In this document: piece by piece, positions 48,202 through 59,149 of the stretch
Position numbering within the stretch: position 1 is the stretch's first letter
Layout of the letters: each line of letters begins with the position of its first letter
Source of the DNA: Pseudomonas fluorescens
GTDB lineage: Bacteria; Pseudomonadota; Gammaproteobacteria; Pseudomonadales; Pseudomonadaceae
Direction: 5' to 3'
Assembly: GCF_000802965.1 (NCBI RefSeq)
Contig: NZ_JSAK01000006.1
Coordinates: forward strand, 62,001-126,000
DNA: 64,000 nt
Made by a program: the position numbers and the translations under genes
The notes under the pieces: model-generated
Told to the model about the DNA's origin: nothing
Database searches by the model: none
Seen by the model: only the letters and a program-made list of their open reading frames with translations

Positions 48202-49053
48202 ATGGCGGCACTGCAATCCAGCACTCTCGATGCGATGAAAAAAAACCAGACACAACTGCTTGCCGAATGGAAAAACGGCCTTGAGGCCAGTGGCGCCACG
48301 CGCAACCTCAAAGAGCAGGATCTGCAACAGCAGACCTCGGAATTCCTGCATCTGGTTATCTCGGGTCTGCAAAATGGCAACGGCCAAAACATTGCTGCGT
48401 CCGGCTGGGATGAAATTCGCCAGTTCCTCGACAAACTCTCCCATAGCCGCGCCCTGCTCGGCCAGGATTCGCACCAGACCGCCAGTTTCATCTTCTCGTT
48501 GAAAGGCCCGCTGTTTGCCCTGTTGCAGAATCATTACCAGGACAGCCCGGCCCTGTTGGCCGAGCAACTCTGGGAAATCTCCGAACTGCTCGACGCTCTG
48601 GGCATGCACACCATCCGCACCTTCCAGAAGTCCCGCGAAGCGGTGATCAAGCGCCAGCAGGAAGAGTTGCTGGAACTGTCGACCCCGGTGGTCAAGCTTT
48701 GGGACGGCGTCCTGGCACTGCCCATGATCGGCACTCTCGACTCGCAGCGCACCCAAGTGGTGATGGAATCGCTGTTGCAGCGGATCGTCGACACCGGCTC
48801 CGAGATCGCCATCATCGACATCACCGGCGTACCGACCGTCGACACGCTGGTGGCGCAACACCTGCTCAAGACCGTCACCGCCATTCGCCTGATGGGTGCC
48901 GATTGCATCATCAGCGGTGTGCGCCCGCAAATCGCCCAGACCATCGTGCACCTTGGGCTGGACCTGCAAGGCGTGGTGACCAAGGCCAACCTGGCCGATG
49001 CCCTGAAACTGGCCCTGACCCGGTTGGGACTGACCGTCAGCAAGGCGGATTGA
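48202..49053 (+). CDS. RsbR-like stressosome scaffold (STAS domain)
   Basis: 283 residues. The N-terminal ~150 residues form a helical, globin-like RsbR sensor domain (ATRNLKEQDLQQQTSEFLHL, LLAEQLWEISELLDALGMHT). A linker (KRQQEELLELSTPVVKLWDG) leads to a STAS domain: IGTLDSQRTQVVMESLLQRI, IIDITGVPTVDTLVAQHLLK and CIISGVRPQIAQTIVHLGLD. The threonines in DITGVPTVDT and RPQIAQT are where RsbT phosphorylates RsbR in Bacillus. In the stressosome, RsbR and RsbS build the shell that holds RsbT. The start at 48202 follows AAGGAG. It is first of a six-gene operon with gaps of 4 bp or overlaps. Confidence 0.92.
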   Translation: MAALQSSTLDAMKKNQTQLLAEWKNGLEASGATRNLKEQDLQQQTSEFLHLVISGLQNGNGQNIAASGWDEIRQFLDKLSHSRALLGQDSHQTASFIFSLKGPLFALLQNHYQDSPALLAEQLWEISELLDALGMHTIRTFQKSREAVIKRQQEELLELSTPVVKLWDGVLALPMIGTLDSQRTQVVMESLLQRIVDTGSEIAIIDITGVPTVDTLVAQHLLKTVTAIRLMGADCIISGVRPQIAQTIVHLGLDLQGVVTKANLADALKLALTRLGLTVSKAD

Positions 49054-49057
49054 GCCG

Positions 49058-49420
49058 ATGGAACGCATACCGATTTTGCAAATGGGCGACTTCCTGCTGG
49101 TGACCATTCAGGTGGACATGCATGACCAGTTGGCCCTGACCCTTCAAGACGACTTGTCCGAGCGCATCAGCCGGACGTCCGCGCGCGGCGTGTTGATCGA
49201 TATTTCCGCGCTGGACATGGTGGACTCGTTCATTGGTCGGATGATCGGGACGATTTCCGGGCTGTCGAGAATCATGGATGCCCAGACGGTACTGGTCGGC
49301 ATGCAACCCGCGGTGGCCATCACCCTGGTGGAGCTTGGCCTGACCCTGCCCGGTGTCAGTACCGCGCTGAATGTCGAACGCGGGATGAAACTGCTTCAGG
49401 AACGAGTACGCAACCAATGA
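49058..49420 (+). CDS. RsbS-like stressosome STAS protein
   Basis: 120-residue single STAS domain. It keeps the phosphorylation motif LDMVDSFIGRMIGTISGLSR with Ser57, equivalent to the RsbT-phosphorylated serine of Bacillus RsbS. The N-terminal IPILQMGDFLLVTIQVDMHD is also typical. It starts 4 bp after rsbR and overlaps the kinase gene by 4 bp. Unphosphorylated RsbS should sequester RsbT. Confidence 0.93.
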   Translation: MERIPILQMGDFLLVTIQVDMHDQLALTLQDDLSERISRTSARGVLIDISALDMVDSFIGRMIGTISGLSRIMDAQTVLVGMQPAVAITLVELGLTLPGVSTALNVERGMKLLQERVRNQ

Positions 49421-49821
49421 CTGTGCGCAGCAGCGGCACTCATCCGATTCACATCGAGCAGGACGTGGTCCTGGCCCGCCAACTGACGCGCAAGCTCGCT
49501 CAGGAATGCGGCATGCGCCTGATCGACCTGACAAAACTGGTGACCGCGGTCAGCGAATTGGCGCGCAACACCATGGTGTATGGCGGTGGCGGCGACATGG
49601 ATTGGGAAATCCTCGATGAAAACTCGCGTACCGGCCTGCGCCTGCTCTTCCGTGACGAAGGGCCGGGCATTCCCGACATCAAACTGGCCATGACCGATGG
49701 CTGGACCTCCGGTTCCGGTTTGGGCCTGGGCCTGACCGGTGCCAAGCGCCTGGTGAATGAGTTCGAACTCGACACCGCGCCAGGCAAGGGCACTCGCATA
49801 ACGATTACCCGATGGACATGA
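49417..49821 (+). CDS. RsbT-like serine/threonine kinase (GHKL ATPase)
   Basis: 134-residue GHKL-type switch kinase. N-box VSELARNTMVYGGGGD, G1 RDEGPGIPD and G2 GSGLGLGLTGAKRLV are intact. It should phosphorylate the RsbR and RsbS STAS domains, leave the stressosome and activate a downstream partner. In Bacillus the partner is the RsbU phosphatase; no rsbU or sigma-B is present here. It overlaps both neighbours (4 bp with rsbS, 10 bp with the next gene). Confidence 0.93.
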   Translation: MTVRSSGTHPIHIEQDVVLARQLTRKLAQECGMRLIDLTKLVTAVSELARNTMVYGGGGDMDWEILDENSRTGLRLLFRDEGPGIPDIKLAMTDGWTSGSGLGLGLTGAKRLVNEFELDTAPGKGTRITITRWT

Positions 49822-50828
49822 ATATCAGCGGCTCGATGACACAAGTGCTGGTCATCGAGGACAGCAGCCAGATCGGTCACGCCCGACGCACCGCGCAGAG
49901 ACTCGCGGAACAACACGGCTTCGATACCACGGATGCGGGACGTGTGGCGCTGGTCGCCACCGAGCTTGCCAGCAACATTCTCAAGCATGCTTCCCGTGGC
50001 GAATTGCACCTGAGGGTCTTGCCCCGCGCGAATGGCGCCGGCATCGAAATGCTCGCCATCGACCGCGCCAAGGGCTTTGATTTGCACGCGTGCCTGGCCG
50101 ACGGTTTTTCCACCGGCGGCACTCAGGGCATCGGGCTTGGCGCCGTGTCACGGCAGACTGAAGTGTTCGACGTGTATGCCGATTCACGGGGTGCCGTGCT
50201 GCTCACACGGTTGTATCCGCGAACGGACAAGGCCCCGGACCGACGCATTGGTGTCAGCCAGCATTCGTTGCACCACGATCCCGCTTGCGGCGATGTCTGG
50301 CACCTGGCGTTTGACGGGCCACGCATCAGCGCCCTGGTGATCGATGGCCTCGGTCATGGCGAGGAGGCGGAACGCGCCGCCCGCGCCGGTGAAAAAGCCT
50401 ACGCGCTGATGCCGTTCGCCTCCCCGTTGCTGTTGCTGGAGGACATTCATCAAGCCATGACCGGCACTCGCGGCGGCGCACTGGCCATTGCCCAGTTCGA
50501 CGGTGCCGGCGACGCGTTGAAATTCGTCGGCATCGGCAACATCGGCGCCTGCCTGATCGCACCGGACAAATCCCGTGGCCTGGCGTCCCATCCCGGCATC
50601 GTCGGCGGCCAGTATCGAAAGGCGCAACCCTTTGACTATGCTCAGGTGAACGGACAGCTATTGATCATGTACAGCGACGGCCTGCAATCGCGTTGGAACC
50701 TGCAGGACTACCCCGGCCTGGTGCACCGCCATCCCGCCGTCATCGCTGCGATTCTGCACCGCGATTTCTGTCGTGGACGGGACGATGTCACGGTGTTGGT
50801 CATTGCTCTGGAGGCCGACCATGGCTGA
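49812..50828 (+). CDS. RsbT-like ATPase domain fused to PP2C (RsbX/RsbU-like) phosphatase
   Basis: 338 residues in two domains. Residues ~1-135 form a second GHKL-like ATP-binding domain (VALVATELASNILKHASRGE, IDRAKGFDLHACL, GTQGIGLGAVSRQ). Residues ~140-330 form a PP2C/SpoIIE phosphatase with the metal motifs ALVIDGLGHGEEAERAARAG, LLIMYSDGLQSRWNL and GRDDVTVLVIAL. Bacillus RsbX is a stand-alone PP2C that resets the stressosome by dephosphorylating RsbR and RsbS; the fused ATPase domain is extra. It overlaps rsbT by 10 bp and the histidine kinase by 8 bp. Confidence 0.9.
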   Translation: MDMNISGSMTQVLVIEDSSQIGHARRTAQRLAEQHGFDTTDAGRVALVATELASNILKHASRGELHLRVLPRANGAGIEMLAIDRAKGFDLHACLADGFSTGGTQGIGLGAVSRQTEVFDVYADSRGAVLLTRLYPRTDKAPDRRIGVSQHSLHHDPACGDVWHLAFDGPRISALVIDGLGHGEEAERAARAGEKAYALMPFASPLLLLEDIHQAMTGTRGGALAIAQFDGAGDALKFVGIGNIGACLIAPDKSRGLASHPGIVGGQYRKAQPFDYAQVNGQLLIMYSDGLQSRWNLQDYPGLVHRHPAVIAAILHRDFCRGRDDVTVLVIALEADHG

Positions 50829-51685
50829 ATTACCCATCAGTCAGATTGATGAACAAGCCGCACTGATCGCCCGCCTGCAAGGCGAAGCCAATGCCCTGCG
50901 TGAAGAGCTGGACGAAACCAACCAGGGCGTTCTGGCGCTCTATGCCGAACTCGACACCCAGGCTGAACAGTTGCGCCAGGCTTCGGACCTGAAAAGTCGT
51001 TTCCTGTCGTACATGAGCCATGAGTTCCGCACGCCTTTGGGCTCGATCCTCAGCATCGCCAGCCTGCTCACCGACGAACTCGACGGCCCGCTCAGCCCCG
51101 AGCAGCACAAGCAGGTTGCATTCGTCAGCAATTCCGCCCGCGAACTGAGCGACATGGTCGACGACTTGCTGGATCTGGCGAAGATCGAGGCCGGGCGCAT
51201 CAGCATTTCGCCGGCCTGGTTCGACATGTTCGACCTGTTTTCCGCGTTGCGCGGCATGTTTCGCCCGATTGTCGATGCCAGTGCGGTTGACCTGATTTTC
51301 GAGGAGCCGGTGGGGCTGCCGCATTTGTACACCGACGACAAGAAACTCGCGCAGATCCTGCGCAATTTCATCGCCAACTCGCTGAAGTTCACCACTCATG
51401 GGGAGGTCCGGGTCTCGGCCCGGCTGGAAAACAGCGATCACGTACGCTTTGCCGTCAGCGACACCGGAATAGGTATCGCTCCTGATTTACATGGCGCATT
51501 GTTTGAAGACTTCTCCCAGGTCGATTCACCGCTGCAAAAACGCCTGCGCGGCACCGGGCTCGGATTGTCCCTGTGCAAACGCTTCGCCGAGTTGCTGGGT
51601 GGCGAAGTCGGAATGCAGAGTACGCCAGGCATTGGCTCGACCTTTTTCGTGATCATCCCGCTGGCCATCGCCGTGGAGCCTGCCG

Positions 51686-51696
<11 letters not shown>
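50821..51696 (+). CDS. Cytosolic sensor histidine kinase in the stressosome operon
   Basis: 291 residues with no membrane segment and no PAS or GAF input domain. A short coiled coil (residues 10-60) leads to HisKA with His67 (SHEFRTPLGSILSIASLL), then HATPase_c with ANSLKFT, DTGIGIAPD and GTGLGLSLCKRF. The input must come from protein contact, most simply from the stressosome components encoded just upstream (inference). The ATG at 50821 overlaps the phosphatase stop by 8 bp. Its stop overlaps the next gene by 11 bp. Confidence 0.92.
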
Positions 51697-53629
<1,933 letters not shown>

Positions 53630-53661
53630 GATCAAAAGATCGCAGACCTGAAGGAGCCCAC

Positions 53662-53970
53662 AGGTTGCGTGAACGCCACAGATCCCTGTAGGAGCTGGCC
53701 TGCCAGCGATGGCGATTTCGAGCGCGCCATCGCCAGCAAGCCGGCTCCTACAGAATGGTGTGAATCCCCAGGTTGTGTGAACGCCATAGATCCCTGTGGG
53801 AGCTGGCTTGCCAGCGATGGCGATTTCAAAGGCACCATCGCCAGCAAGCCGGCTCCTACAGAATGGTGTGAGCCCACAGGTTGTTTGAACGCCACAGATC
53901 CCTGTGGGAGCTGGCTTGCCAGCGATGGCGATTTCAAAGGCACCATCGCCAGCAAGCCGGCTCCTACAGA
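53662..53970. repeat. Three tandem 108-bp REPIN units
   Basis: Units start at 53662, 53770 and 53878 (aggttg...), period exactly 108 bp. Each has arms ctgtgggagctggcttgcca and gccagcaagccggctcctac. Units 2 and 3 are nearly identical; unit 1 differs more. The period is a multiple of 3, so a 101-codon frame reads through all three; I do not consider it a gene. The third unit supplies the uvrA2 stop codon. Confidence 0.92.
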
Positions 53971-56597
53971 TTGAGCGCCCTGGCAAGGAACGGTGCCGTC
54001 CGGCTCTTCTTGCTTTTCGCGACTTTCTGCGGCGTCCCTGCAACCACAATCCTGCCGCCCTGATCCCCCGCCCCCGGCCCGATATCGATCACCCAGTCAC
54101 TCTGCGCCACCACGCGCATTTCGTGCTCGACGACGATCACCGTATGCCCCGCCGTCACCAGGTTATTCAACTGTTCTAGTAAACGGTCGACGTCCCGTGG
54201 GTGCAATCCCGTGGTGGGTTCATCGAGCACGTAAAGCGTTGCCCCACGCTGGTTGCGTTGCAGCTCGGTGGCCAGTTTGATCCGCTGGGCCTCACCACCC
54301 GACAGCTCCGTCGCCGGTTGGCCGAGACGCAAGTAACCCAGGCCAATATCGCGCAATACCTCCAGCGAGCGGCGGATCCCCGCTTGCTCGGCAAACACCT
54401 CGACCGCTTCGTCGACGGTCAATTGCAGCACCTGGGCAATGTTGCGGCCCTGCCAGGTGATCGCCAGCGTCTCGGGATTGTAGCGCGCACCATGGCAGGT
54501 CGGGCAAGGTGCATAGACGCTGGGCATGAACAGCAATTCGACGCTGACAAACCCTTCGCCTTCGCACGTCGGGCAACGCCCCTTGGCAACGTTGAAGGAA
54601 AACTGCCCGGCGTCATAGCCAGCAGCTTGAGCCTCCGGCGTGGCGGCGTAGAGCTTGCGCACGTTGTCGAACAGGCCGGTGTAGGTTGCGAGGTTGGAAC
54701 GCGGGGTGCGGCCGATGGGTTTCTGGTCGACCTGCACCAGACGCTTGATCGACGCCAGCCCTGCGGTGACCTGCCCTCCGCTGACTTGCGGGGTGTCGTC
54801 TTCAAGGTTCAGTTCTTCCGGCTCACTGTCGGTCGCGGGACGCCCGAGGTGCGCACCGACCAACTCCAACAACGCCTGACTGACCAGACTCGATTTGCCT
54901 GAGCCGGAAACGCCGGTGACTGAGGTAAAACAGCCCAGTGGAAACTCGGCACTGAGGTTGTTCAGGTTGTTGCGAGTGATGCCTTCCAGACGCAGCCAAT
55001 CGCTGGCCTGGCGCGCGGTACGGGGCTGAGTGACGTGTTCAGCGAATAGGTAGGCGCGGGTTTGCGAGTCCTTCACATTGGCCAGACCTGCCGGTGCGCC
55101 GCTGTACAGCACCCGCCCGCCATGCTCGCCCGCCGCCGGGCCGACGTCGATCAACCAGTCGGCGCGGCGCATGGTTTCCAGATCGTGCTCGACCACGAAC
55201 AGGGTATTGCCAGCGGCTTTCAGGCGTTGCAGGGCTTCGAACAGCGCCTCGCCATCCGCCGGATGCAGACCGGCCGAAGGTTCGTCCAGCACGTAGATCA
55301 CGCCGAACAACTGCGAGCCCAGTTGCGTCGCCAGGCGCAGGCGCTGCAACTCGCCGGACGATAACGTCGGCGTGCTGCGCTCCAGCGCCAGATAGCCGAG
55401 GCCCAAATCAGTCAGAGTGCTGACCCGCTCCAGCAAGTCCTGGGCGATGCGTTGCGCGGCCAGACGTTTTTCCACCGACAGGTTCGGCGTGTGCCGTACG
55501 TCCGGAGCATTGGCGTGACCGCTGGCGCCGTGGGCCACCCGTTGTTCACGGGCCTGGCGGGTCTGGGTGTGGGTCAACACCTCGCCCGCTTCATCGCCCT
55601 CTTCAAGATAATGCTGGGCCGCCACCGGCTTCAGCACTTCGGCCACTTGCAGCAGCGGCATCTGCGACAACTCGCCGATGTCATAGCCAGCGAACGTCAC
55701 CGACAACGCCTCGCGCTTGAGGCGCTTGCCGTCGCACAACGGGCACGGGCTGCCGAGCATGAATTGCGAGACGCGTTTCTTCATCAGCGCGCTTTGCGAG
55801 TGAGTAAAGGTATGCAGGATGTAGCGGCGCGCGCCGGTAAAGGTGCCTTGGTAACTCGGTTCCATCTTGCGCTTGAGGGCGACCCGGGTTTCCTCCGGCG
55901 TGAGCCCGGCATACACCGGCACTGTCGGGGTTTCTTCGGTGAACAGGATCCAGTCGCGCTGCTTTTTCGGCAGTTTGCGCCAAGGGATGTCGACGTCGAT
56001 GCCCATGGTCACGAGGATGTCGCGCAAGTTCTGCCCCTGCCACGCCAAGGGCCAGGAAGCGACGGCGCGCTGGCGGATCGTCAGGTTGGGGTCCGGCACC
56101 ATCAACGCTTCGGTGACTTCATACACCCGGCCCAAGCCGTGGCATTCGGGGCACGCGCCTTGGGGTGTGTTGGGTGAAAAATCCTCGGCGTACAGCATCG
56201 GCTGTCCCGGCGGATAGCTGCCGGCGCGGGAGTACAGCATGCGGATCAGGCTCGACAGCGTAGTCACGCTGCCCACCGAAGAACGCGTGCTCGGCGTGCC
56301 CCGCTGTTGCTGCAAGGCCACTGCTGGCGGCAGGCCTTCGATGGAGTCGACATCCGGCACGCCGACCTGATCGATCAACCGCCGCGCGTACGGCGCCACC
56401 GACTCGAAGTAGCGCCGCTGCGCTTCGGCGTAGAGGGTCGAAAACGCCAGCGACGACTTCCCTGAACCGGACACGCCGGTGAACACCACCAGTGCGTCGC
56501 GGGGAATATCGACATCGACGTTTTTGAGGTTGTGCTCCCGGGCACCGCGCACCTTGACCATGCCGGAGGTTGGGTTGGGGCTGCGCGTGGAAGTCAT
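53964..56597 (-). CDS. UvrA2-type excinuclease/ABC ATPase
   Basis: 877-residue paralogue of UvrA (canonical UvrA is ~940). Two ABC modules are visible: Walker [21 protein letters not shown] and [20 protein letters not shown], signature motifs [15 protein letters not shown] and [16 protein letters not shown], and Walker [13 protein letters not shown] and [12 protein letters not shown]. Zinc pairs are seen as [24 protein letters not shown] and CPTCHGAR. The region between residues ~120 and 250 is short, as in class II UvrA proteins that lack the UvrB-binding domain; these are tied to tolerance of DNA-intercalating compounds. The stop TAG (53966-53964) is part of a REP element. It is monocistronic. 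Confidence 0.9.
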   Translation of the reverse strand: MTSTRSPNPTSGMVKVRGAREHNLKNVDVDIPRDALVVFTGVSGSGKSSLAFSTLYAEAQRRYFESVAPYARRLIDQVGVPDVDSIEGLPPAVALQQQRGTPSTRSSVGSVTTLSSLIRMLYSRAGSYPPGQPMLYAEDFSPNTPQGACPECHGLGRVYEVTEALMVPDPNLTIRQRAVASWPLAWQGQNLRDILVTMGIDVDIPWRKLPKKQRDWILFTEETPTVPVYAGLTPEETRVALKRKMEPSYQGTFTGARRYILHTFTHSQSALMKKRVSQFMLGSPCPLCDGKRLKREALSVTFAGYDIGELSQMPLLQVAEVLKPVAAQHYLEEGDEAGEVLTHTQTRQAREQRVAHGASGHANAPDVRHTPNLSVEKRLAAQRIAQDLLERVSTLTDLGLGYLALERSTPTLSSGELQRLRLATQLGSQLFGVIYVLDEPSAGLHPADGEALFEALQRLKAAGNTLFVVEHDLETMRRADWLIDVGPAAGEHGGRVLYSGAPAGLANVKDSQTRAYLFAEHVTQPRTARQASDWLRLEGITRNNLNNLSAEFPLGCFTSVTGVSGSGKSSLVSQALLELVGAHLGRPATDSEPEELNLEDDTPQVSGGQVTAGLASIKRLVQVDQKPIGRTPRSNLATYTGLFDNVRKLYAATPEAQAAGYDAGQFSFNVAKGRCPTCEGEGFVSVELLFMPSVYAPCPTCHGARYNPETLAITWQGRNIAQVLQLTVDEAVEVFAEQAGIRRSLEVLRDIGLGYLRLGQPATELSGGEAQRIKLATELQRNQRGATLYVLDEPTTGLHPRDVDRLLEQLNNLVTAGHTVIVVEHEMRVVAQSDWVIDIGPGAGDQGGRIVVAGTPQKVAKSKKSRTAPFLARALNL

Positions 56598-56633
56598 CAG
56601 GTCGCCTTGTTTAATTTCCTGGAAAACAAATGA

Positions 56634-56725
56634 CTGTAGGAGCTGGCTTGCCAGCGATCGCGTCGGGCCAATTGCTTCTTTATTGACTGCGAAGCCGCCA
56701 TCGCTGACAAGCCAGCTCCTACAGG
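56634..56725. repeat. REPIN, 'gtaggagctggcttgccagcgat' type
   Basis: Left arm ctgtaggagctggcttgcca and right arm gacaagccagctcctacagg. It lies in the 138 bp between uvrA2 and the hybrid kinase gene. Confidence 0.85.
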
Positions 56726-56735
56726 GGAATCGTCT

Positions 56736-58847
56736 TCAGCTGTTGAGGACGGTGCGAATCATCCGGGTCAGCGCGTCGGGGCTGTAGGGTTTGCTCAGCA
56801 AGTGGGTATCCGGGCTGAGTTGATGGTTGCGCGAGATAATGTCACGGGTGTGCCCCGAGGTGAACAGCACCGTCACCGGCGGGTTTTGCACTTTCGCCCA
56901 CGCCGCGAGGTCCGTACTCTTGATCAAACCAGGCATGACCACGTCGGTGAAAATCAGGTCCACCGCCACACCTTCCAGCAACATCTGCATCGCGGCGTCG
57001 GCATTGGCGGCCGTCAGCACCTGATAGCCCTCTTCGCGCAACAACTCCACGGTCGAAACGCGCACGGCTTCGTTGTCCTCGACCACCAGAATCTGTTCGT
57101 GGCCGCCCCGTTGCTGCACATCGGGGGCGGTTGTTTCACTGCCCGCCGAGCGCAGGCTGCGCGGGAAATACATCTGCACCCGGGTGCCTTGGTCGACGAC
57201 GCTGGACATCTCGATATGCCCGCCGCTCTGTTTGACGAACCCGAACACCATGCTCAAGCCCAGCCCCGTGCCCTGTCCGTCGGGTTTGGTGGTGAAAAAC
57301 GGTTCAAACGCCTGCGCGAGCACCAGCGGCGCCATACCGACGCCCGCATCGGCCACCGATACACGCACATAGTCACCAGACGGGATGCCCTTGCCTGCGC
57401 AAAACGCGCGATCAAGGAAGATGTTCTCGGCGCTGAGGTCGATGGTCCCCTCGCCCTTCATGGCGTCCCGGGCATTGATCGCCAGGTTGAGGATGGCGTT
57501 TTCCAGTTGATTGCGATCAACGAAAACCTGCCAGGGGTCTGCGGGGGCGGCCAAATGGATCTGAATGGTTTCACCCAGCGCACGCTGCAACAGTTCGCCC
57601 AGGCCATCGAAAATCTGCTGAGGGGTGCAAATCGCCGGGGACAATGGCTGACGCCGGGCAAACGCGAGCAGTTGCGAGGACAGTTTTGCACCGCGCTCGA
57701 CAGCGGCAATCGATGCTGCGACCCGGCGCTGGACGTTGGCGTTGTTCGGCTCATGGCGAGCCAGCAAGTGCAGGTTGCCGGCGATCACTTGCAGCAGGTT
57801 GTTGAAGTCGTGGGCCACGCCGCCGGTGAGGCCGCCAATGGCTTCGAGTTTCTGCGATTGCCGTAGTTGCTCCTCCGCCGTCAGCCGCGCTTCGACTTCG
57901 TCGGCGACCCGCTGCTCCAGGTTGCGGGTGAACCGGAGCAAGGATTCTTCGGCGATCTTGCGTTCATGGATGTCGATCAACACCCCGGGGAAACGAAACG
58001 GCTCACCCTGTTCATTGAACTCGCAGCAACCGCTGGCCAGTACCCACAGGTAAGTGCCATCGGGGCGCAGAACCCGATATTCGGCGTTAAAGGGTTCGCC
58101 GTTTTCCACTGATTGCTGGACTTGTTCCTGCACCCAACTGAAGTCGTCGGTGTGAATACGCGCTTCAGCAATGTCCTGCGGCAGGTTGTCCAGTGGCACG
58201 TCAGCGGGATAAGAAAAGGTCCGGGCGAAACGCTCATCGCCGCTCAGCACATTGCCTTTGACGTCCCAGACGAACGAACCGAGCAAGGCCCCGGCATTCA
58301 GTGCCAGGCGAACCCGTTCGTTGTCGGCGCGATAGGCGTTTTCGGCAGCCTGGCGCAAGCGTTCGGAAATCACGAACTCCGTGGTTTCGACCACCATCGC
58401 CATGACTCCGGCCGGGCATCCGTCATCATTGGCCACCGGGCTGTAATAAAGGTCCAGCCAGACGTCTTCGGGAATCCCGTTGCGTAGCAACACCAATTCC
58501 TTGTTGCGGTAGGACAAGGTGCCGCCGGCCAGGCAAGTGTCGACCACATGCCGATTGAACTCGGCGACTTCCGGCCAGCCCAGTTCTACCGGCGAGCCCA
58601 ACAGATAAGGATGCCGCCCGCCGGCAAATTCCGAATAGGCATCGTTGTAGATCATGTACCCGGCGCGGCCCCAGAGCATCACCATCGGCAGTGGTGAAGC
58701 GAGCATCAACTGCACCGTACTGCTCAGGCTTCTCGACCACATATCGAGAGCCCCCAACTCGGTGCGACTCCAGTCGAACGCACGAATACGCTCGGCCATT
58801 TCGCCGCTCCAGCCGGCACATCCGTGGCTATCGTCAAGAAACTGCAT
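56736..58847 (-). CDS. Hybrid sensor histidine kinase (PAS-PAS-HisKA-HATPase-REC)
   Basis: 703 residues, cytosolic. Residues ~30-160 hold a degenerate PAS-like domain ([20 protein letters not shown]), and ~190-300 a PAS/PAC domain ([40 protein letters not shown]). Then comes HisKA with His346 ([20 protein letters not shown]), HATPase_c ([36 protein letters not shown]) and a C-terminal REC with Asp635 ([10 protein letters not shown]). It is similar in type to the last kinase of the stressosome operon. No response regulator is adjacent. Signal unknown. Confidence 0.92.
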   Translation of the reverse strand: MQFLDDSHGCAGWSGEMAERIRAFDWSRTELGALDMWSRSLSSTVQLMLASPLPMVMLWGRAGYMIYNDAYSEFAGGRHPYLLGSPVELGWPEVAEFNRHVVDTCLAGGTLSYRNKELVLLRNGIPEDVWLDLYYSPVANDDGCPAGVMAMVVETTEFVISERLRQAAENAYRADNERVRLALNAGALLGSFVWDVKGNVLSGDERFARTFSYPADVPLDNLPQDIAEARIHTDDFSWVQEQVQQSVENGEPFNAEYRVLRPDGTYLWVLASGCCEFNEQGEPFRFPGVLIDIHERKIAEESLLRFTRNLEQRVADEVEARLTAEEQLRQSQKLEAIGGLTGGVAHDFNNLLQVIAGNLHLLARHEPNNANVQRRVAASIAAVERGAKLSSQLLAFARRQPLSPAICTPQQIFDGLGELLQRALGETIQIHLAAPADPWQVFVDRNQLENAILNLAINARDAMKGEGTIDLSAENIFLDRAFCAGKGIPSGDYVRVSVADAGVGMAPLVLAQAFEPFFTTKPDGQGTGLGLSMVFGFVKQSGGHIEMSSVVDQGTRVQMYFPRSLRSAGSETTAPDVQQRGGHEQILVVEDNEAVRVSTVELLREEGYQVLTAANADAAMQMLLEGVAVDLIFTDVVMPGLIKSTDLAAWAKVQNPPVTVLFTSGHTRDIISRNHQLSPDTHLLSKPYSPDALTRMIRTVLNS

Positions 58848-58945
58848 CGGTTGGCTCTGTCCCGGTCATCCACACCCGTTTGTTTCGAGCATCGTGGGTG
58901 CCATTGGTTTCATAGAGGTATAGCTGAAGCGAAGAAATAAATGTC

Positions 58946-59030
58946 CCCGTAGGAGCTGCCGCAGGCTGCGATCTTTTGATCTTAAAAAATCAAAGTCAAA
59001 AGATCGCAGCCTGCGGCAGCTCCTACAGGG
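58946..59030. repeat. REPIN, 'gtaggagctgccgcaggctgcgatc' type
   Basis: Arms ccgtaggagctgccgcaggc and gcctgcggcagctcctacag around a spacer with gatcttaaaaaatcaaagtc. The 302-bp stretch 58848-59149 holds this element, a solo REP arm (ctggcaagccagctcctaca, 59080-59099) and a 28-bp copy of the dnaE2 gene end; no gene is seen. Confidence 0.85.
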
Positions 59031-59037
59031 CTTGCGT

Positions 59038-59065
59038 GGGTCAGCGGAAATCCCGGCTGCGCACG
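59038..59065. repeat. 28-bp duplicate of the dnaE2 3' end
   Basis: The 28 bp at 59038-59065, which begin gggtcagcggaaatcccggc, are identical to 59147-59174, which include the dnaE2 stop codon. The offset is 109 bp, and a solo REP arm lies between the copies. Confidence 0.9.
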
Positions 59066-59149
59066 TAATGACGCCATCGCTGGCAAGCCAGCTCCTACAG
59101 AAGTACGGAGAATGGTTTGGCTTTGTCCCCCAATAAACAGATTTACGGG

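Noticed and set aside
53669..53974. 101-residue frame with three 36-residue repeats (ATDPCGSWLASDGDF...)
   Set aside because: It is only the translation of a REPIN array with a 108-bp period; no ribosome-binding site and not protein-like.
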